NCBI GenBank assembly: GCA_963825335.1
Contig: CAWGSP010000001.1
Location: 1,674,001 to 1,738,000 of the forward strand
Direction: 5' to 3'
Length of the DNA stretch: 64,000 nucleotides
Source: Methanobacterium_B sp963825335
GTDB lineage: Archaea; Methanobacteriota; Methanobacteria; Methanobacteriales; Methanobacteriaceae
Part shown: positions 40,197-50,450 of the stretch, piece after piece
Position numbering within the stretch: position 1 is the stretch's first letter
How the letters are laid out: every line of letters starts with the position of its first letter
Position numbers and translations under genes: made by a program
Notes under the pieces: generated by a model
Seen by the model: the letters and a program-made list of their open reading frames with translations, nothing else
The model's database searches: none
Told to the model about the DNA's origin: nothing

Positions 40197-40689
40197 CGGG
40201 CTAAAAGGGAATTAAATTGACTTAATCAAGAGGAGCCATATCCATTGGTATTTCGTGCAAATTAAACATATAATGAGCCAATTCCCAAAAAAGCCACCCT
40301 ATCTAAACGTATTTGCTCGAGCTATCAACTGTTAGAAATAATAGAACAAACCTATTACACATTTAAATTCATCTCAACACCGATAAAATCTCTTATATCT
40401 AAATTTAACTGGATAATATTGTTTATTTCAAAAAGCAGTTGTAGGGCTCTGATATTTAATTTCCCCAAAAAAATTGGAATATCACTAAATTTTAACTCAT
40501 TTTTAAAATAAATTAGAGCACATCATACTACTATAAAATGTATTATTGATGTCATCGATCGATTTAATGGATCCAGATGTTCATTTTTAAATAAAATTTT
40601 AAACCACCCCTAAACTTGTTTAAAAATAGTAAATGGCTCAAATATTATACAAAATAAAACTTGAGTGTTAGTTTAAAAATAATGAATAT
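40197..40689. other. Intergenic region, about 490 bp
   Basis: AT-rich spacer beyond the shared promoter element, downstream of the flippase gene. Nothing further recognised. Confidence 0.5.
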
Positions 40690-42147
40690 TTATCCTCTGA
40701 CTAGTTTTCTGAAAAATTTTAGTTCGTTGGTTGAAATACCTTTCAATAATAGGAGTATTATCATATAGACTATTGCTGATAGGGCTATGGTGATTATTAT
40801 CCCGATTACTGTCTTAGGATGGATCGATATGATAACAGAGGACATTAAAATGGATGCAACAAGACTTTTTAACATGAATCTTATGTCGAAGGTGATCTTG
40901 ATATATTTCACTGAGTAGTACAGTGAAACTGCAAATGCAAATCCATATGCTATCAATGTGCTTATGGCAGCTGCGATTATACCGTAATGAGGTACAAATA
41001 CAATATTTATGACAATATTGATGAGGGCTGCTAACATCCACAGAGCGCCTATAATTTTTGTTCTCTTTTCTAATGATAATACCTGACTGGTAATACCATA
41101 AACACCCAACAATAATGCACTTAAAGCTACAAATGGGGTTACTAGATAGCCGTGCTGTGCTATGGCTGTGGTTGTTAAGAGTGTGAGTAGAGATTTTGAT
41201 AGTAATGATAATCCCAAAACCGAAGGTATGGCCAACAACATGAAATATTTGATGGAATATTTCAAATGTTTTTCAACTTCTCCTATCTGGTTACGATCGT
41301 AATAGGAAGATAACAAAGCCGGTAGAAGAAATGTGAATGGAGCCATCAGCATGGTTATAATGTTACCGAGAGCATAACCTGGAGAATAATACCCAACAAA
41401 AGCAGTTCCTAAAACAATTCCAATAACATACTGATCGCTCATGTTTACCATCCAGTTGGATAGGTTACCTGGAACAGTTGGCACACCAAATGATAGGTAT
41501 TCCCTTAGATTTTCAAACTTAGGGAACTTAAATCCTATTTGCCTTACTATTAATGAAAATGCGAGTATGAATGTGATAAACTGTGCAATAACATATCCTG
41601 TTACGGCACCAGAAATGTTATGACCCGTTAATACTAGGAATGTCACCATGACCACAGCAAGATAGGTCTGTAACAACGAGAGTAACGAGAAAAGCTTCAT
41701 CTGTTGAAGTGTTCTGAAGTAGCTGAAAAATGATGTGCTCAGTATCCCGATCAAAATACTGACAGCGAGCAATCCAGCAACAGTAGTGTTACCATCAAAA
41801 AGAAGCCCTGCTATCTGTTTTGAAAGTATGAACAATACAAATGAAGTAATTAAACCCACTATTAGTAATACTAAAGTTATTGTATAAAATCCTTCTTGTA
41901 TTTCATTCTTTTCCTTTTTCACGGCTAAAAATCGAACCATGGTGTAAGGTAGTCCTAAATTTACGATTAACGGTATAAATGCGAATGTTGCATTGAACAA
42001 GTTCCATACACCATAATTCTGAATTGCCAAGTTTTTAGTCAGAACAGGCAATAAAATTAGGGAACTCAGACTTATTAATATATTTGTAATCCCAACTAAT
42101 CCGATTCTCTGCACAAAAAGTTTGTATTCATCCAATAAGCTCACCAT
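40690..42147 (-). CDS. Wzx-type polysaccharide flippase (MVF/PST family)
   Basis: A 485-residue protein with about 12-14 transmembrane helices and the N-terminal pattern of polysaccharide flippases (FVQRIGLVGITNILISLSSL, then LPVLTKNLAIQNYGVWNLF). Wzx proteins flip lipid-linked glycans from the cytoplasmic to the outer face of the membrane, which would deliver the product of the surrounding glycosyltransferases. The C-terminal half is as hydrophobic as the first. ATG 42147 is used; an in-frame TTG lies one codon earlier, and a TTG five codons into the protein would fit GGTGAG better. It is the only flippase in the window. Confidence 0.88.
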   Translation of the reverse strand: MVSLLDEYKLFVQRIGLVGITNILISLSSLILLPVLTKNLAIQNYGVWNLFNATFAFIPLIVNLGLPYTMVRFLAVKKEKNEIQEGFYTITLVLLIVGLITSFVLFILSKQIAGLLFDGNTTVAGLLAVSILIGILSTSFFSYFRTLQQMKLFSLLSLLQTYLAVVMVTFLVLTGHNISGAVTGYVIAQFITFILAFSLIVRQIGFKFPKFENLREYLSFGVPTVPGNLSNWMVNMSDQYVIGIVLGTAFVGYYSPGYALGNIITMLMAPFTFLLPALLSSYYDRNQIGEVEKHLKYSIKYFMLLAIPSVLGLSLLSKSLLTLLTTTAIAQHGYLVTPFVALSALLLGVYGITSQVLSLEKRTKIIGALWMLAALINIVINIVFVPHYGIIAAAISTLIAYGFAFAVSLYYSVKYIKITFDIRFMLKSLVASILMSSVIISIHPKTVIGIIITIALSAIVYMIILLLLKGISTNELKFFRKLVRG

Positions 42148-42206
42148 CAACTGCTACGATAAAATGTCATAAATTAGAAGGATAATTATGAAATTTTTTA
42201 ATATTT

Positions 42207-43100
42207 TTAATTCTTTAATATGTCTTCTATTAATTCTAAAAATCTTTTACTTGGATCAGGATGGGGAACCTTTATGAAACCCTCATCAACTGGCTTGTAA
42301 AATGTAGATAAATCATGATTTTTTATATTTTTAAGAAAATTTCTCCAATTCATCAGATGTTTCAATAGATTTTGAACATGCACCTATTTTTTCAAGGTCA
42401 TCGGTCGGCATATCATAACTCTTAAATTGAATACTTAATTTTGAACCCAGATTGGCTTCGATCAACGTTGTTGAATTGAATGAAATGAATATGTCCCCAT
42501 TTTCCAATGTTCTCTGCAGGGTTTCTCCCTTGGGAGTGAAATTCACGGTTTTAAGTTCTGACTTTAATGAGTTTAGATCGTCACCGGGGTGTGGTCTGTA
42601 GATGAAATCAAAATCCAGTTTATCACACATTTTTTCAATTCATATGGTGCTCAATTTTATTGAAAGCAAGTCTTTATTTATAACTTCAAAGTTCTGTCCT
42701 AAGATATGTCACTAGTTTTCTTTCCCTTAACAACATTACCAAATTTTTTATCTCGTATGGATAACCCAAAATTCTTATTTTATCAGACTGGTTTTATACT
42801 TATTTTTGACATACATGTCTTTAAAATATTCTCCCCAAACAAATGTATAATCAACTTCCCGGCCTTTTGGGGGATTATGGGACATGTAGATACCATGCTG
42901 GATTTCGATAGTTGGAATATTTAATTCATCGGGCAACTAAGATTATTGCTCTGATTGATTGGGAATATATCATCGTGTAATGTTATAAGATCAGGATTCA
43001 CACCATTAAAAATATTTTCTAAATCATTAAGCCATCCTGCAGAAGAGATTCATCTCCATTAATTATACCCGAGTACAAACTATTATAACATGAATAGATT
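42207..43100 (-). pseudogene. Decayed surface-polysaccharide glycosyltransferase
   Basis: Several - strand frames carry pieces of one gene. Around 43070-42950 VNPDLITLHDDIFPINQS is visible, then about 42935-42790 DELNIPTIEIQHGIYMSH and VDYTFVWGEYFKDMYV, then RILGYPYEIKN, then the longest piece (42630-42331) with YRPHPGDD and NGDIFISFNSTTLIEANLGS. A last shift near 42345 leads to FIKVPHPDPSKRFLELIEDI and a stop at 42207. QHG and HPGD are the motifs of lipid-linked or polysialyl-type capsule glycosyltransferases with a GT-B fold. At least four frame changes and several stops make it a real relic, not one sequencing slip. It may extend to about 43500. Confidence 0.7.
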
Positions 43101-43797
43101 GGATTGTAAACAGATATTATGGTTGGAAATTAACTTTTTCAGTGAATTTAATGACATACGCGCATCAGAAACTATCAGGTTGTAGGGCTGGGACTGTACA
43201 AAAATCGTTATTTGCTATATCACTTATCCACATCACATTCAGCTTACTTTGATGAACGGAATTATATATTCTACTCGCAAACTTAATTAAATTATAAAAG
43301 ATGTCGAGCTTTCAATCTACCGAATCTGAGGAAAAATATTTAAATATTTGTCATTATTCCATCTTGCCACATCTTGTTTTAAAACTATTACACCAAAGAT
43401 GACCGAGCAAATAAACGTTCACTTCTATCAAAATATTCATTTTAAGATAGTTCATGCCGCTCAAATTATTTTTAATCATAGTTTTAATCCTGAACTTGTA
43501 ATAATTTTTAGTGATATTTAAGTACTTTAAAATAATGAGATTTGATTGATTATTTAATACATGTTATTTTTTTATATTTAATTTGTCCTGATTTTTCTAT
43601 TTCATCAATCCAAAGTTACTCCATCGAACACTCTAATATGAAGAACTGAAAGGATTTTTTATATGAATTTAAGATGATTTTTAAAGATGTGTCATATCCA
43701 ATTTAGTTTAGACAATATCATATGAACTTATTGATCAACCAAATTTATGTGGACGATAGAAAAATAAATTATTTTCAGGCGTTTTTTTATAGATATC
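43101..43797. other. Mostly non-coding, possibly the 5' part of the decayed gene
   Basis: Short protein-like stretches on the - strand, none longer than about 30 codons. They may be the eroded N-terminal part of the relic at 42207-43100. Nothing else recognised. Confidence 0.35.
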
Positions 43798-45069
43798 CTA
43801 TTTTTTGATTATGTTCCGTTTAACCCAAAAAATGTTTAGAAGATGTTGAATATTGATTTTTCTGTTATTCTTTAGTCTAAAAGATTTATTTTCGAGTTGG
43901 TAGTATATTTCATCTTTATTCTTCTTTGATTTAAAAATGATACCTATACTAAATTTATTTTTCAATGTTCCCCTTTCAAATCTACATGTAAAACCAGAAT
44001 ATTTATATTTTGTATTATTTAGCTCTCTAGCAACATCTGCCCTTGTTTCCTTAAAAAGTTTATATTCTTCTACCTTACGCCTTAAAACTACGTGACTAAA
44101 TTTACTCCCCATAATTATAAGGTATCTATCGTAATCTTCACAATCCTCATCATCAATGAATGACCATCCTTTCAAAGAGATCATTGATGGGTGTTCTATC
44201 ACACGATCGATGCGCAACTGTATATTATCAGATTTTTTGTATTGATTTAGGTTTATTTTATCTCCTCTTCTCCTTATGACTTGATCCAACAATGAGTTGT
44301 CTATTGAATTTAAGGTTTCCAGCAGAAATTCCGGATAATACCACTCTAAAGCACTGTGCGCATCATACTCCTCGACATCTAATTCATATTTGACATTGTA
44401 AGAGTCCAGTTCTTTTAAAAATGGTTTAATATGCTTTGGATAATGGAAATCTCCTCTCCCAATATGCATATAAATTTTAGGATAATTTTTTATTGTGGGG
44501 TTGACTAGATTATACAGGAGATTGTTAAGATATTCTTTATCTTCTTCTTCATGTCCCCCTGCTATATGATCTGCTACTTTCACGATCGAAGTATCAAATT
44601 CATGTTCAATCAAAAAGTTTCCGATCTTTGTTTGCGGACCTCCGGCTATGACATAACCAAATCCATACTTAATCCCATAATATAATGCTATCCATCCACC
44701 CTTAGATGATCCATGAAGTATAACATCTTCTTTTTTAATGTTATATTCCTTTAGTATGGTATTTATTAAGGAGATCACTGCTTTTTCAACCGAAAAATGC
44801 CTATTTTCCCCGAGTAAATAACAACCCCTAAATCCAAAGTCATCTAAAATAAATAATCGATGGGCATTCACATCTTTCAATGTCCTGATGTATCGATATC
44901 GGAAATTTCCAGCATCTGAAAACCCTGGAAAAGTAATAATAAGTTTATCAGATCCATATTTTTCACAAAACAGATATTTAATATCTTCTTCAGCCTTGTG
45001 CACCTTTTCATTATTCTGTATTATTTTGGTAATTTCCAATGTATGACACCCGATAAAAATAAAAACCAT
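43798..45069 (-). CDS. Asp2-like alpha/beta-hydrolase protein with extra C-terminal domain
   Basis: Residues about 40-260 form an alpha/beta hydrolase: LIITFPGFSDAGNFRYRY, then HGSSKGGWIALYYG with the nucleophile Ser122 in GxSxG, and a late histidine (His238) in YDAHSALEW. This resembles the accessory Sec protein Asp2 and related acyl/acetyl-transferring hydrolases found beside surface glycan genes. The last 130 residues are a separate domain, possibly a beta-sandwich (RVIEHPSMISLKGWSFIDDE), with a basic end. ATG 45069 lacks a ribosome site; TTG 45039, eight bases past GGGTG, is an alternative. A role in acylating the glycan or a glycoprotein is inferred. Confidence 0.7.
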   Translation of the reverse strand: MVFIFIGCHTLEITKIIQNNEKVHKAEEDIKYLFCEKYGSDKLIITFPGFSDAGNFRYRYIRTLKDVNAHRLFILDDFGFRGCYLLGENRHFSVEKAVISLINTILKEYNIKKEDVILHGSSKGGWIALYYGIKYGFGYVIAGGPQTKIGNFLIEHEFDTSIVKVADHIAGGHEEEDKEYLNNLLYNLVNPTIKNYPKIYMHIGRGDFHYPKHIKPFLKELDSYNVKYELDVEEYDAHSALEWYYPEFLLETLNSIDNSLLDQVIRRRGDKINLNQYKKSDNIQLRIDRVIEHPSMISLKGWSFIDDEDCEDYDRYLIIMGSKFSHVVLRRKVEEYKLFKETRADVARELNNTKYKYSGFTCRFERGTLKNKFSIGIIFKSKKNKDEIYYQLENKSFRLKNNRKINIQHLLNIFWVKRNIIKK

Positions 45070-45330
45070 TAATCTTATCTTAAAATTTCTATTGATTAAT
45101 TAACATACTTTTTATTATTCAACATATCTTTTTTAAATTTTTTTCATTTTAATCTTTTTGGTTTAGTTTTAGAGTTATTCATATTATCTGCAGTACGTGT
45201 TTTAAAAATCGATCAAAGTATTTATGATATAACAAAATAATTTCCGAAGACTCTGGATAAACTTTCCGTTAAATGGTGATCGGCTGAAAATTATAATTTG
45301 CTCAGTATTATAATTATGAAGGAATTATAA

Positions 45331-45338
45331 ATATTATT
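45331..45338. repeat. Target site duplication, left copy
   Basis: ATATTATT directly before the left terminal repeat, identical to 46698-46705. Confidence 0.9.
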
Positions 45339-45367
45339 GGGGCTGTCAAATTAATGGGTGTTGGGAT
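45339..45367 (+). repeat. Left terminal inverted repeat of the insertion sequence
   Basis: Starts GGGGCTGTCAAATTAAT; 24 of 29 positions match the reverse complement of 46669-46697. Confidence 0.88.
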
Positions 45368-45446
45368 GTTAGAAAAAAATTTCGATAAATTAGTAAAATT
45401 AATATAATTGTCTCATAATTAGTTTTTAAGACCAATAAGAATAAAT

Positions 45447-46682
45447 ATGAATGAGAGCAGATTTATTAGTATGACCAATACAATAATATCTACTCTCAGT
45501 TCTTCTATAGGTTTTATACAACTTAAACTTACCGATTATTATCAGAAAGAAATTGATTTTAATAAGATTATAAATCGAAGATTTCAAACCATGGAAACAT
45601 CCCAAAATGTTAATCAAAAATTGGAGTTGCTTGAAAATAATCATATGGATTATTTGAATCCTATTTGTCCACATTGCCAATCTAATAAAATAAATAAACA
45701 AGAATATAGTGAAAGACAATTGATTCAGCCTAATCAAAGTCCAATAAAAGTTTATTTAAGAAGATACTTATGTAAATCTTGCAATAAAAAGTTCACAACA
45801 TCATTGGAATCAATTATAAAGCCCGGATGCAGATATCCATCAATGTTTAAGGAAAAATTTATTGAATTATTTCAAACAGGATATAGATTGTTACGCAATG
45901 CTTCTCAGGACTTATCAAATTTCTTTGGAGTGAAAATATCACACCAAACAATTCATAACTGGCTACAAACAACAGCTAAAAATCAAGATACAAACATAAA
46001 AACGAATCATTCGGGATATTACTGCTATGATGAACAATTTGTGAAAATTAACGGCGTATGGATGTACCGTTTAACACTATTCGACCACATACTCAACATA
46101 CCCGTAAATGAAAAAATAACACCAGATAAAGGATACAACACCATTATACAGTTTATACGAGAATCAACAGTAAACAAACCATTAAAAGCAATAACTACAG
46201 ACCATGTGCCAGAATATAAAAATATAATGGATGAATTAAAAGTTAAACACCAATTATGTATATTTCATTTGTACAAAATGATTGGAGACAAATTATACAC
46301 GTTATTAAGATCAAAAAAAGTATCTGAAGATGAAAAAACATTATTAAAACTATATTACAAAGAAATACGAGAAATATTCAATACAACAGATTATAAAACA
46401 TCATCAAATCTTTTAGATGAACTATTATCCAATTTGGATGACATCCCCATATTCTTAAGGAGATTCATAATAAAAAAAATACTTCCCAATCTAAACAGAC
46501 TTACACAATTTATGCACGACCCAAATATTGCACGAACATCCAACATAATAGAAAATTACTACAGACAAACACTACCAAAAGCAATCAAAAGGATATTCAA
46601 AACACCCGAAGGATTAAACACATATCGAGAACTTAGAAAGACTAACTGGATAATAAAACACAGAAAAAAATCCAACACCTAA
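45447..46682 (+). CDS. DDE transposase with zinc ribbon
   Basis: The 411-residue transposase has an N-terminal zinc ribbon (CPHCQSNK ... CKSCNKKF), a helix-turn-helix-like part (NFFGVKISHQTIHNWLQTT) that would bind the ends, and a catalytic triad read as Asp195 (YYCYDEQF), Asp252 (AITTDHVPEYKN) and Glu369 (NIIENYYRQT). It cuts and joins the element's ends. The frame is open from end to end, so it is probably active. No clear ribosome site precedes ATG 45447; ATG 45471 is an alternative. The stop overlaps the right inverted repeat. Confidence 0.9.
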   Translation: MNESRFISMTNTIISTLSSSIGFIQLKLTDYYQKEIDFNKIINRRFQTMETSQNVNQKLELLENNHMDYLNPICPHCQSNKINKQEYSERQLIQPNQSPIKVYLRRYLCKSCNKKFTTSLESIIKPGCRYPSMFKEKFIELFQTGYRLLRNASQDLSNFFGVKISHQTIHNWLQTTAKNQDTNIKTNHSGYYCYDEQFVKINGVWMYRLTLFDHILNIPVNEKITPDKGYNTIIQFIRESTVNKPLKAITTDHVPEYKNIMDELKVKHQLCIFHLYKMIGDKLYTLLRSKKVSEDEKTLLKLYYKEIREIFNTTDYKTSSNLLDELLSNLDDIPIFLRRFIIKKILPNLNRLTQFMHDPNIARTSNIIENYYRQTLPKAIKRIFKTPEGLNTYRELRKTNWIIKHRKKSNT

Positions 46683-46697
46683 TAACTTGACAGCCCC
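46669..46697 (-). repeat. Right terminal inverted repeat of the insertion sequence
   Basis: The reverse complement starts GGGGCTGTCAAGTTATT; the transposase stop codon lies within it. Confidence 0.88.
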
Positions 46698-46705
46698 ATA
46701 TTATT
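46698..46705. repeat. Target site duplication, right copy
   Basis: ATATTATT, identical to 45331-45338. Confidence 0.9.
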
Positions 46706-46817
46706 TTAAATTAATATTTTATGTATTAATTCGATCATGTTAATTTAAGATAGTTCAAATAAGATGGATTATATTTATAGTTATTACATATATTTGATTC
46801 ATGAGGTATCTAGACAA

Positions 46818-48038
46818 ATGAAAAATAAAATTAAAATAGCAGTTTTTCATAATCTGCCATCTGGAGGGGCAAAAAGAGCCCTATATGGATTTATCAAATA
46901 TCTAAACACATCAGGATATGAAGTTGATGTTTTTATTCCCGACACTGCAAATGAAACATTTTTACCTTTAAAAGATATTGCGACCAACTTAACAGTTTTT
47001 CCTGTAAATAAAAGTTTTTTAAGGTCATGGATCCATAATAAAATCCCCTCTATAATAAAAACTGTTTCAATGAAAACATTAGAAACAACAGAGAAAAATA
47101 TTGCTATTACAATTAATAATGGTGATTATGATGTTGTGTTGAGTGAACAGGACCAGTTCACCATGTCACCGTTTTTTCTTAAATACATCGAGGTTCCAAC
47201 GGTTTATTATTGTCAACAACCACCACGTAATGAGAAGATCCTCGAAGTGGTAGCAAAAAATAGGGATGATGGAAAATTTATCAGTCCATTAACAAAAAGA
47301 TTAGACGCTAATGTATTGAATAACACCCTTAAAATTGATAAACAAAATGTTAAATATGCTGACTACACCGTTGTTAATTCGTACTTTTCAAGGGAATCTC
47401 TGCTGAGAATTTATGGTACCAACAGTTTTGTTTCCTACCTCGGTATAGACACAACCGTATTCAAACCATTAGACCTATCCGAAGAAGATTTTGTATTATC
47501 TGTAGGGTCATGTTTACCACACAAGGGTTATGAGTTTATTATAAATTCCTTGGCTCGAATCAACGAGAATATGCGCCCCAAATTTGTGATAATATCCAAT
47601 CAGGGGGATATACTATGGCAGCGATACCTAGAAAATCTTGCCAACAAAAATGGTGTAAATCTAGAGATATTGAATTTAATAGATGATAAAAACCTGGTTG
47701 AATTGTACAATCAATCAAAACTGGTCCTTTATGCACCATACTTAGAACCATTTGGCTTAGTTCCAATAGAATCTATGGGCTGTGGAACACCGGTTGTGGC
47801 GGTTAAAGAAGGAGGAGTAAGAGAAACAATTATTAATGGTGAAACAGGATTATGCTCTGATAGGGATGAGGATTTATTTGCAGAAGCCGTAACAAAACTC
47901 CTTTCAAATGATGAAAAAAGACATCAAATGTCGCAAAATGCAATTAAACTGGTTAATGACTTTTGGAATATAGATGATGCTGCAAAACGACTTTTATATC
48001 ATCTAAATCGTGCAATCACAAAAAAACAGAATTTATGA
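46818..48038 (+). CDS. GT4 family glycosyltransferase
   Basis: A 406-residue GT-B glycosyltransferase. The N-terminal domain opens IKIAVFHNLPSGGAKRALYG, with the glycine-rich acceptor-side loop, and the C-terminal domain has SVGSCLPHKGYEFIINSL and the GT4 EPFGLVPIESMGCGTPVVAV (E-x7-E) nucleotide-sugar site. GT4 enzymes retain the anomeric configuration and often transfer mannose, glucose or GlcNAc. ATG 46818 is preferred over ATG 46764 because the core starts there and GAGGT precedes it; the first 18 codons are an unlikely leader. It begins 120 bp after the insertion sequence, which may have displaced its original upstream region. Donor unknown. Confidence 0.9.
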   Translation: MKNKIKIAVFHNLPSGGAKRALYGFIKYLNTSGYEVDVFIPDTANETFLPLKDIATNLTVFPVNKSFLRSWIHNKIPSIIKTVSMKTLETTEKNIAITINNGDYDVVLSEQDQFTMSPFFLKYIEVPTVYYCQQPPRNEKILEVVAKNRDDGKFISPLTKRLDANVLNNTLKIDKQNVKYADYTVVNSYFSRESLLRIYGTNSFVSYLGIDTTVFKPLDLSEEDFVLSVGSCLPHKGYEFIINSLARINENMRPKFVIISNQGDILWQRYLENLANKNGVNLEILNLIDDKNLVELYNQSKLVLYAPYLEPFGLVPIESMGCGTPVVAVKEGGVRETIINGETGLCSDRDEDLFAEAVTKLLSNDEKRHQMSQNAIKLVNDFWNIDDAAKRLLYHLNRAITKKQNL

Positions 48039-48144
48039 AATGCGGAACCTATCAGACAGGATAATCATTAATATCCATATTTCCAAAAATATCAACATAT
48101 CATCATTAAAATAATTTATTCCAACAAAAAACTGCAAATATTAT

Positions 48145-48535
48145 AGATTAACTCTTAATTAAAATGGACTGTGAGGACGGTATTGAATGTTTAAAATCTA
48201 ATTACCCTATAAATTATCCCAATTAACAGTTAACCATTGTTGATGACTGTTCTAATGATAGATCTTTACAGAAAATCAGATAATAATACCCTGGCAAATA
48301 AAAAATTGAATCAGAGCAATTTGAATATGAATCAACAAATAAACCATTAAATCTGCTTTAATAAACAGTAAAGGAGTTTTACATCATCAAAAAAAAAATT
48401 AATCCAACCGATTTATTAATAATAAAAAACAACAATAATTATGGTTATGGTGGAGGCAATAGTATTGGCATAAAATTTGCCATCGAAATTATATTCGAAG
48501 TACATACTGCTTTTAAACAAGACAAACCCAGTTGA
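48145..48535 (+). pseudogene. Relic of a GT2 rhamnosyltransferase-like gene
   Basis: Conserved GT2 landmarks are present in broken frames. Near 48164-48285 CEDGIECLKSNYPINYPN is followed by a stop and QLTIVDDCSNDRSLQKI, the classical start of the family. About 150 bp on (48421-48535) IKNNNNYGYGGGNSIGIKFA is read and ends in a stop, matching the family's ENxGFAGGNNxGI segment. Nearly all other parts are lost. It is a shrunken remnant, beyond what a single sequencing error would explain. Confidence 0.7.
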
Positions 48536-48900
48536 TAAAGATTTTACAAACAAACTAATTTATTGAGAATAATTCGATACCAAAAAAATAGGTTTATAGA
48601 TGAAAACGTTTTTTCTAAAAAAATGAATACATTACTAATTTGTTGTAATGTTAATCCAATGATCCATTAATGCTTCAACATTTAAAAAAATATTACCTTA
48701 GAATAAAATACTTTTCATGATATGAATCTTAAAATTCACTAAATATTCATCTATTAACATTACGATCCAGTTAATACCAATCAGAGGATAGTATTGTCAA
48801 GGAAAAATTTTATTATAGATGTGTAATGAGAGATTAAACATCAAAAATCCAATAAGAGATAATGTTTTTAATTATTTAAGGAATTAACCGGTAGATTAAA
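48536..48900. other. Intergenic region, about 365 bp
   Basis: AT-rich sequence leading into the frameshifted GT4 gene; it could include the eroded 3' end of the GT2 relic. No further motif found. Confidence 0.45.
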
Positions 48901-50050
48901 ATGAAAATAAACTTCACAATATGGTCAACGATGATGAATGGTGGAATTAGGGCTATATTTGAAATAGTTAATGGATTAACAAAACGCGGACATGAAATAA
49001 CTATCACAGCACTTGATGGGGATCATAGCTGGTTTCCATTGGAAGTACCCGTAAATTATATTCAACCACCGAAATTATTCAAAATATTCAATCCAATTGT
49101 TAAGAAGAAATATAATAGACCTGTAAGTTATTTAATAATGGAACCTGTCTTAAATAAACTGGGTTTTGAGATAAATTGTGAGAATATGTTAGCAGAAGCA
49201 ATTCCCGATTGTGATATTAATGTTGCAACATGGTTTCCCACTACATTTCCTGTTTATAGAAGCAATAAAGGTATACCATTCTATCTTTTGATGGATTTTG
49301 ATGAATTGGCCAAAATGGAAGGCCCATATCACCATAAAATGTTTAAAGAAAGCCTATTTTTACCATTAAATATCATCACCATATCAAACTGGCTTAAAGA
49401 ATGGGTTAATGATAATTATAACAAAGATGCATCAGTTTGTGGATGTGGGATAAATCATGATGTTTTTTATCCCCGCCAAAATGTATTGGAAAGTACAGAA
49501 GGGACTAAAATTATGGGGCTCTTTGGAGAACTCGAATATAAAGGGAATAAAGACCTTATAAAAGCTTTAAATATTTTAGTGGATAAATACCCCGATATAA
49601 ACCTCATAGCAGTGAGTTCTAAGAAGAGAATATTTGATAAACTAATAGCTGAAGAGGATATTAAATTCAACTACACTTTCTATGAAAGACCGAAGTGATG
49701 ATGAACTTGCCGAGTTATACAGTTCAACCGATATTTTTGCATTTCCTTCCCATATAGAAGGATTTGGTTTACCTCCACTCGAAGCCATGGCCTGTGGAAC
49801 ACCCGTTGTGACTACAGATTGTTTGGGTGTGAGAGATTATGTGAATAATGGTAAAAATGCCATCATGGTACCTCCGAAAAATCCTGTTGAATTGGCCAAG
49901 GGTATTGAATCATTATTTAATAATGAACAATTGATGCAATTATTCAAGGAAAATGGGCTTAAAACTGCTCAAAAGTTTACATGGGGCAGTGTTACAGATA
50001 AATTTGAAAGAAAATTAATTGAAGTATTTGAGTCAAATAAACATGAATAA
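48901..50050 (+). pseudogene. GT4 glycosyltransferase split by a one-base frameshift
   Basis: The first frame (48901-49698) gives the N-terminal domain (FTIWSTMMNGGIRAIFEIVN, with the glycine loop) and the linker (MGLFGELEYKGNKDLIKAL) to FYERP, then a stop. The second frame (from about 49690, ending 50050) continues SDDELAELYSSTDIFAFPSH and has EGFGLPPLEAMACGTPVVTT, the donor-binding E-x7-E site. One extra base in the CCGAAGT region (about 49690-49696) explains the break, and the joined protein would have normal GT4 length (about 380). Everything else is intact, so this may be a sequencing indel or a very recent mutation. Confidence 0.85.
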
Positions 50051-50222
50051 AAAACTAATTAAATTGTGATCTGAATCTGTAATTCATATTTTGAAATACT
50101 AAAAAAAAAAAAAATTAAATTAAAAAAAATATTAAATTTAACTAATATTTTTGGTAACTGTAATTCATTTGAGTTTACTTAAATGATTTGGACATTCTAT
50201 TGGTTTTTTTTTATTAAAATTT

Positions 50223-50450
50223 TTATTCTAATGTACCTTTAAGCAGTACTTTGTCACCTATTGTTTTGACCTTTTCATAGGGTATCACAATTTCACTATC
50301 AGAAGCTCTGAGGCTGATTCCACCTTTTCCGACTATGAAAGCTTCAAATGTTTGGGTTTCAAAATCTACATCGACATCTTTCACTTTACCTATTACAATT
50401 GCGTTGATATCAACAACTTCTTTTCCTATAATTTCGTCTTTTATTCTCAT
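50223..50450 (-). CDS. PRC-barrel domain protein
   Basis: A 75-residue protein consisting of one PRC-barrel: MRIKDEIIGKEVVDINAIVI, GKVKDVDVDFETQTFEAFIV, then IPYEKVKTIGDKVLL. Stand-alone archaeal PRC-barrel proteins are small beta-barrels thought to act as adaptors in RNA processing or cell division contexts; the specific partner is not known. The frame could begin at GTG 50459, but that codon is part of the GGTGAT ribosome site, so ATG 50450 is the start. It is a single gene on the - strand, separated from the glycosyltransferases by an A/T-rich stretch. Confidence 0.88.
   Translation of the reverse strand: MRIKDEIIGKEVVDINAIVIGKVKDVDVDFETQTFEAFIVGKGGISLRASDSEIVIPYEKVKTIGDKVLLKGTLE

Larger units (their letters stand above)
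45339..46697 (+). mobile_element. Complete insertion sequence, about 1.36 kb, ISM1-like
   Basis: The element is bounded by imperfect inverted repeats that begin GGGGCTGTCAA at the left (45339-45367) and, in reverse complement, at the right (46669-46697); 24 of 29 positions match. An exact 8-bp duplication ATATTATT flanks it. It has one transposase gene, whose stop lies inside the right repeat. From memory, the methanogen element ISM1 also has 29-bp ends and an 8-bp duplication, so it may belong there; the family was not checked. It sits between the Asp2-like gene and a GT4 gene and breaks no recognisable gene. The exact duplication and intact gene suggest recent movement. Confidence 0.92.
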
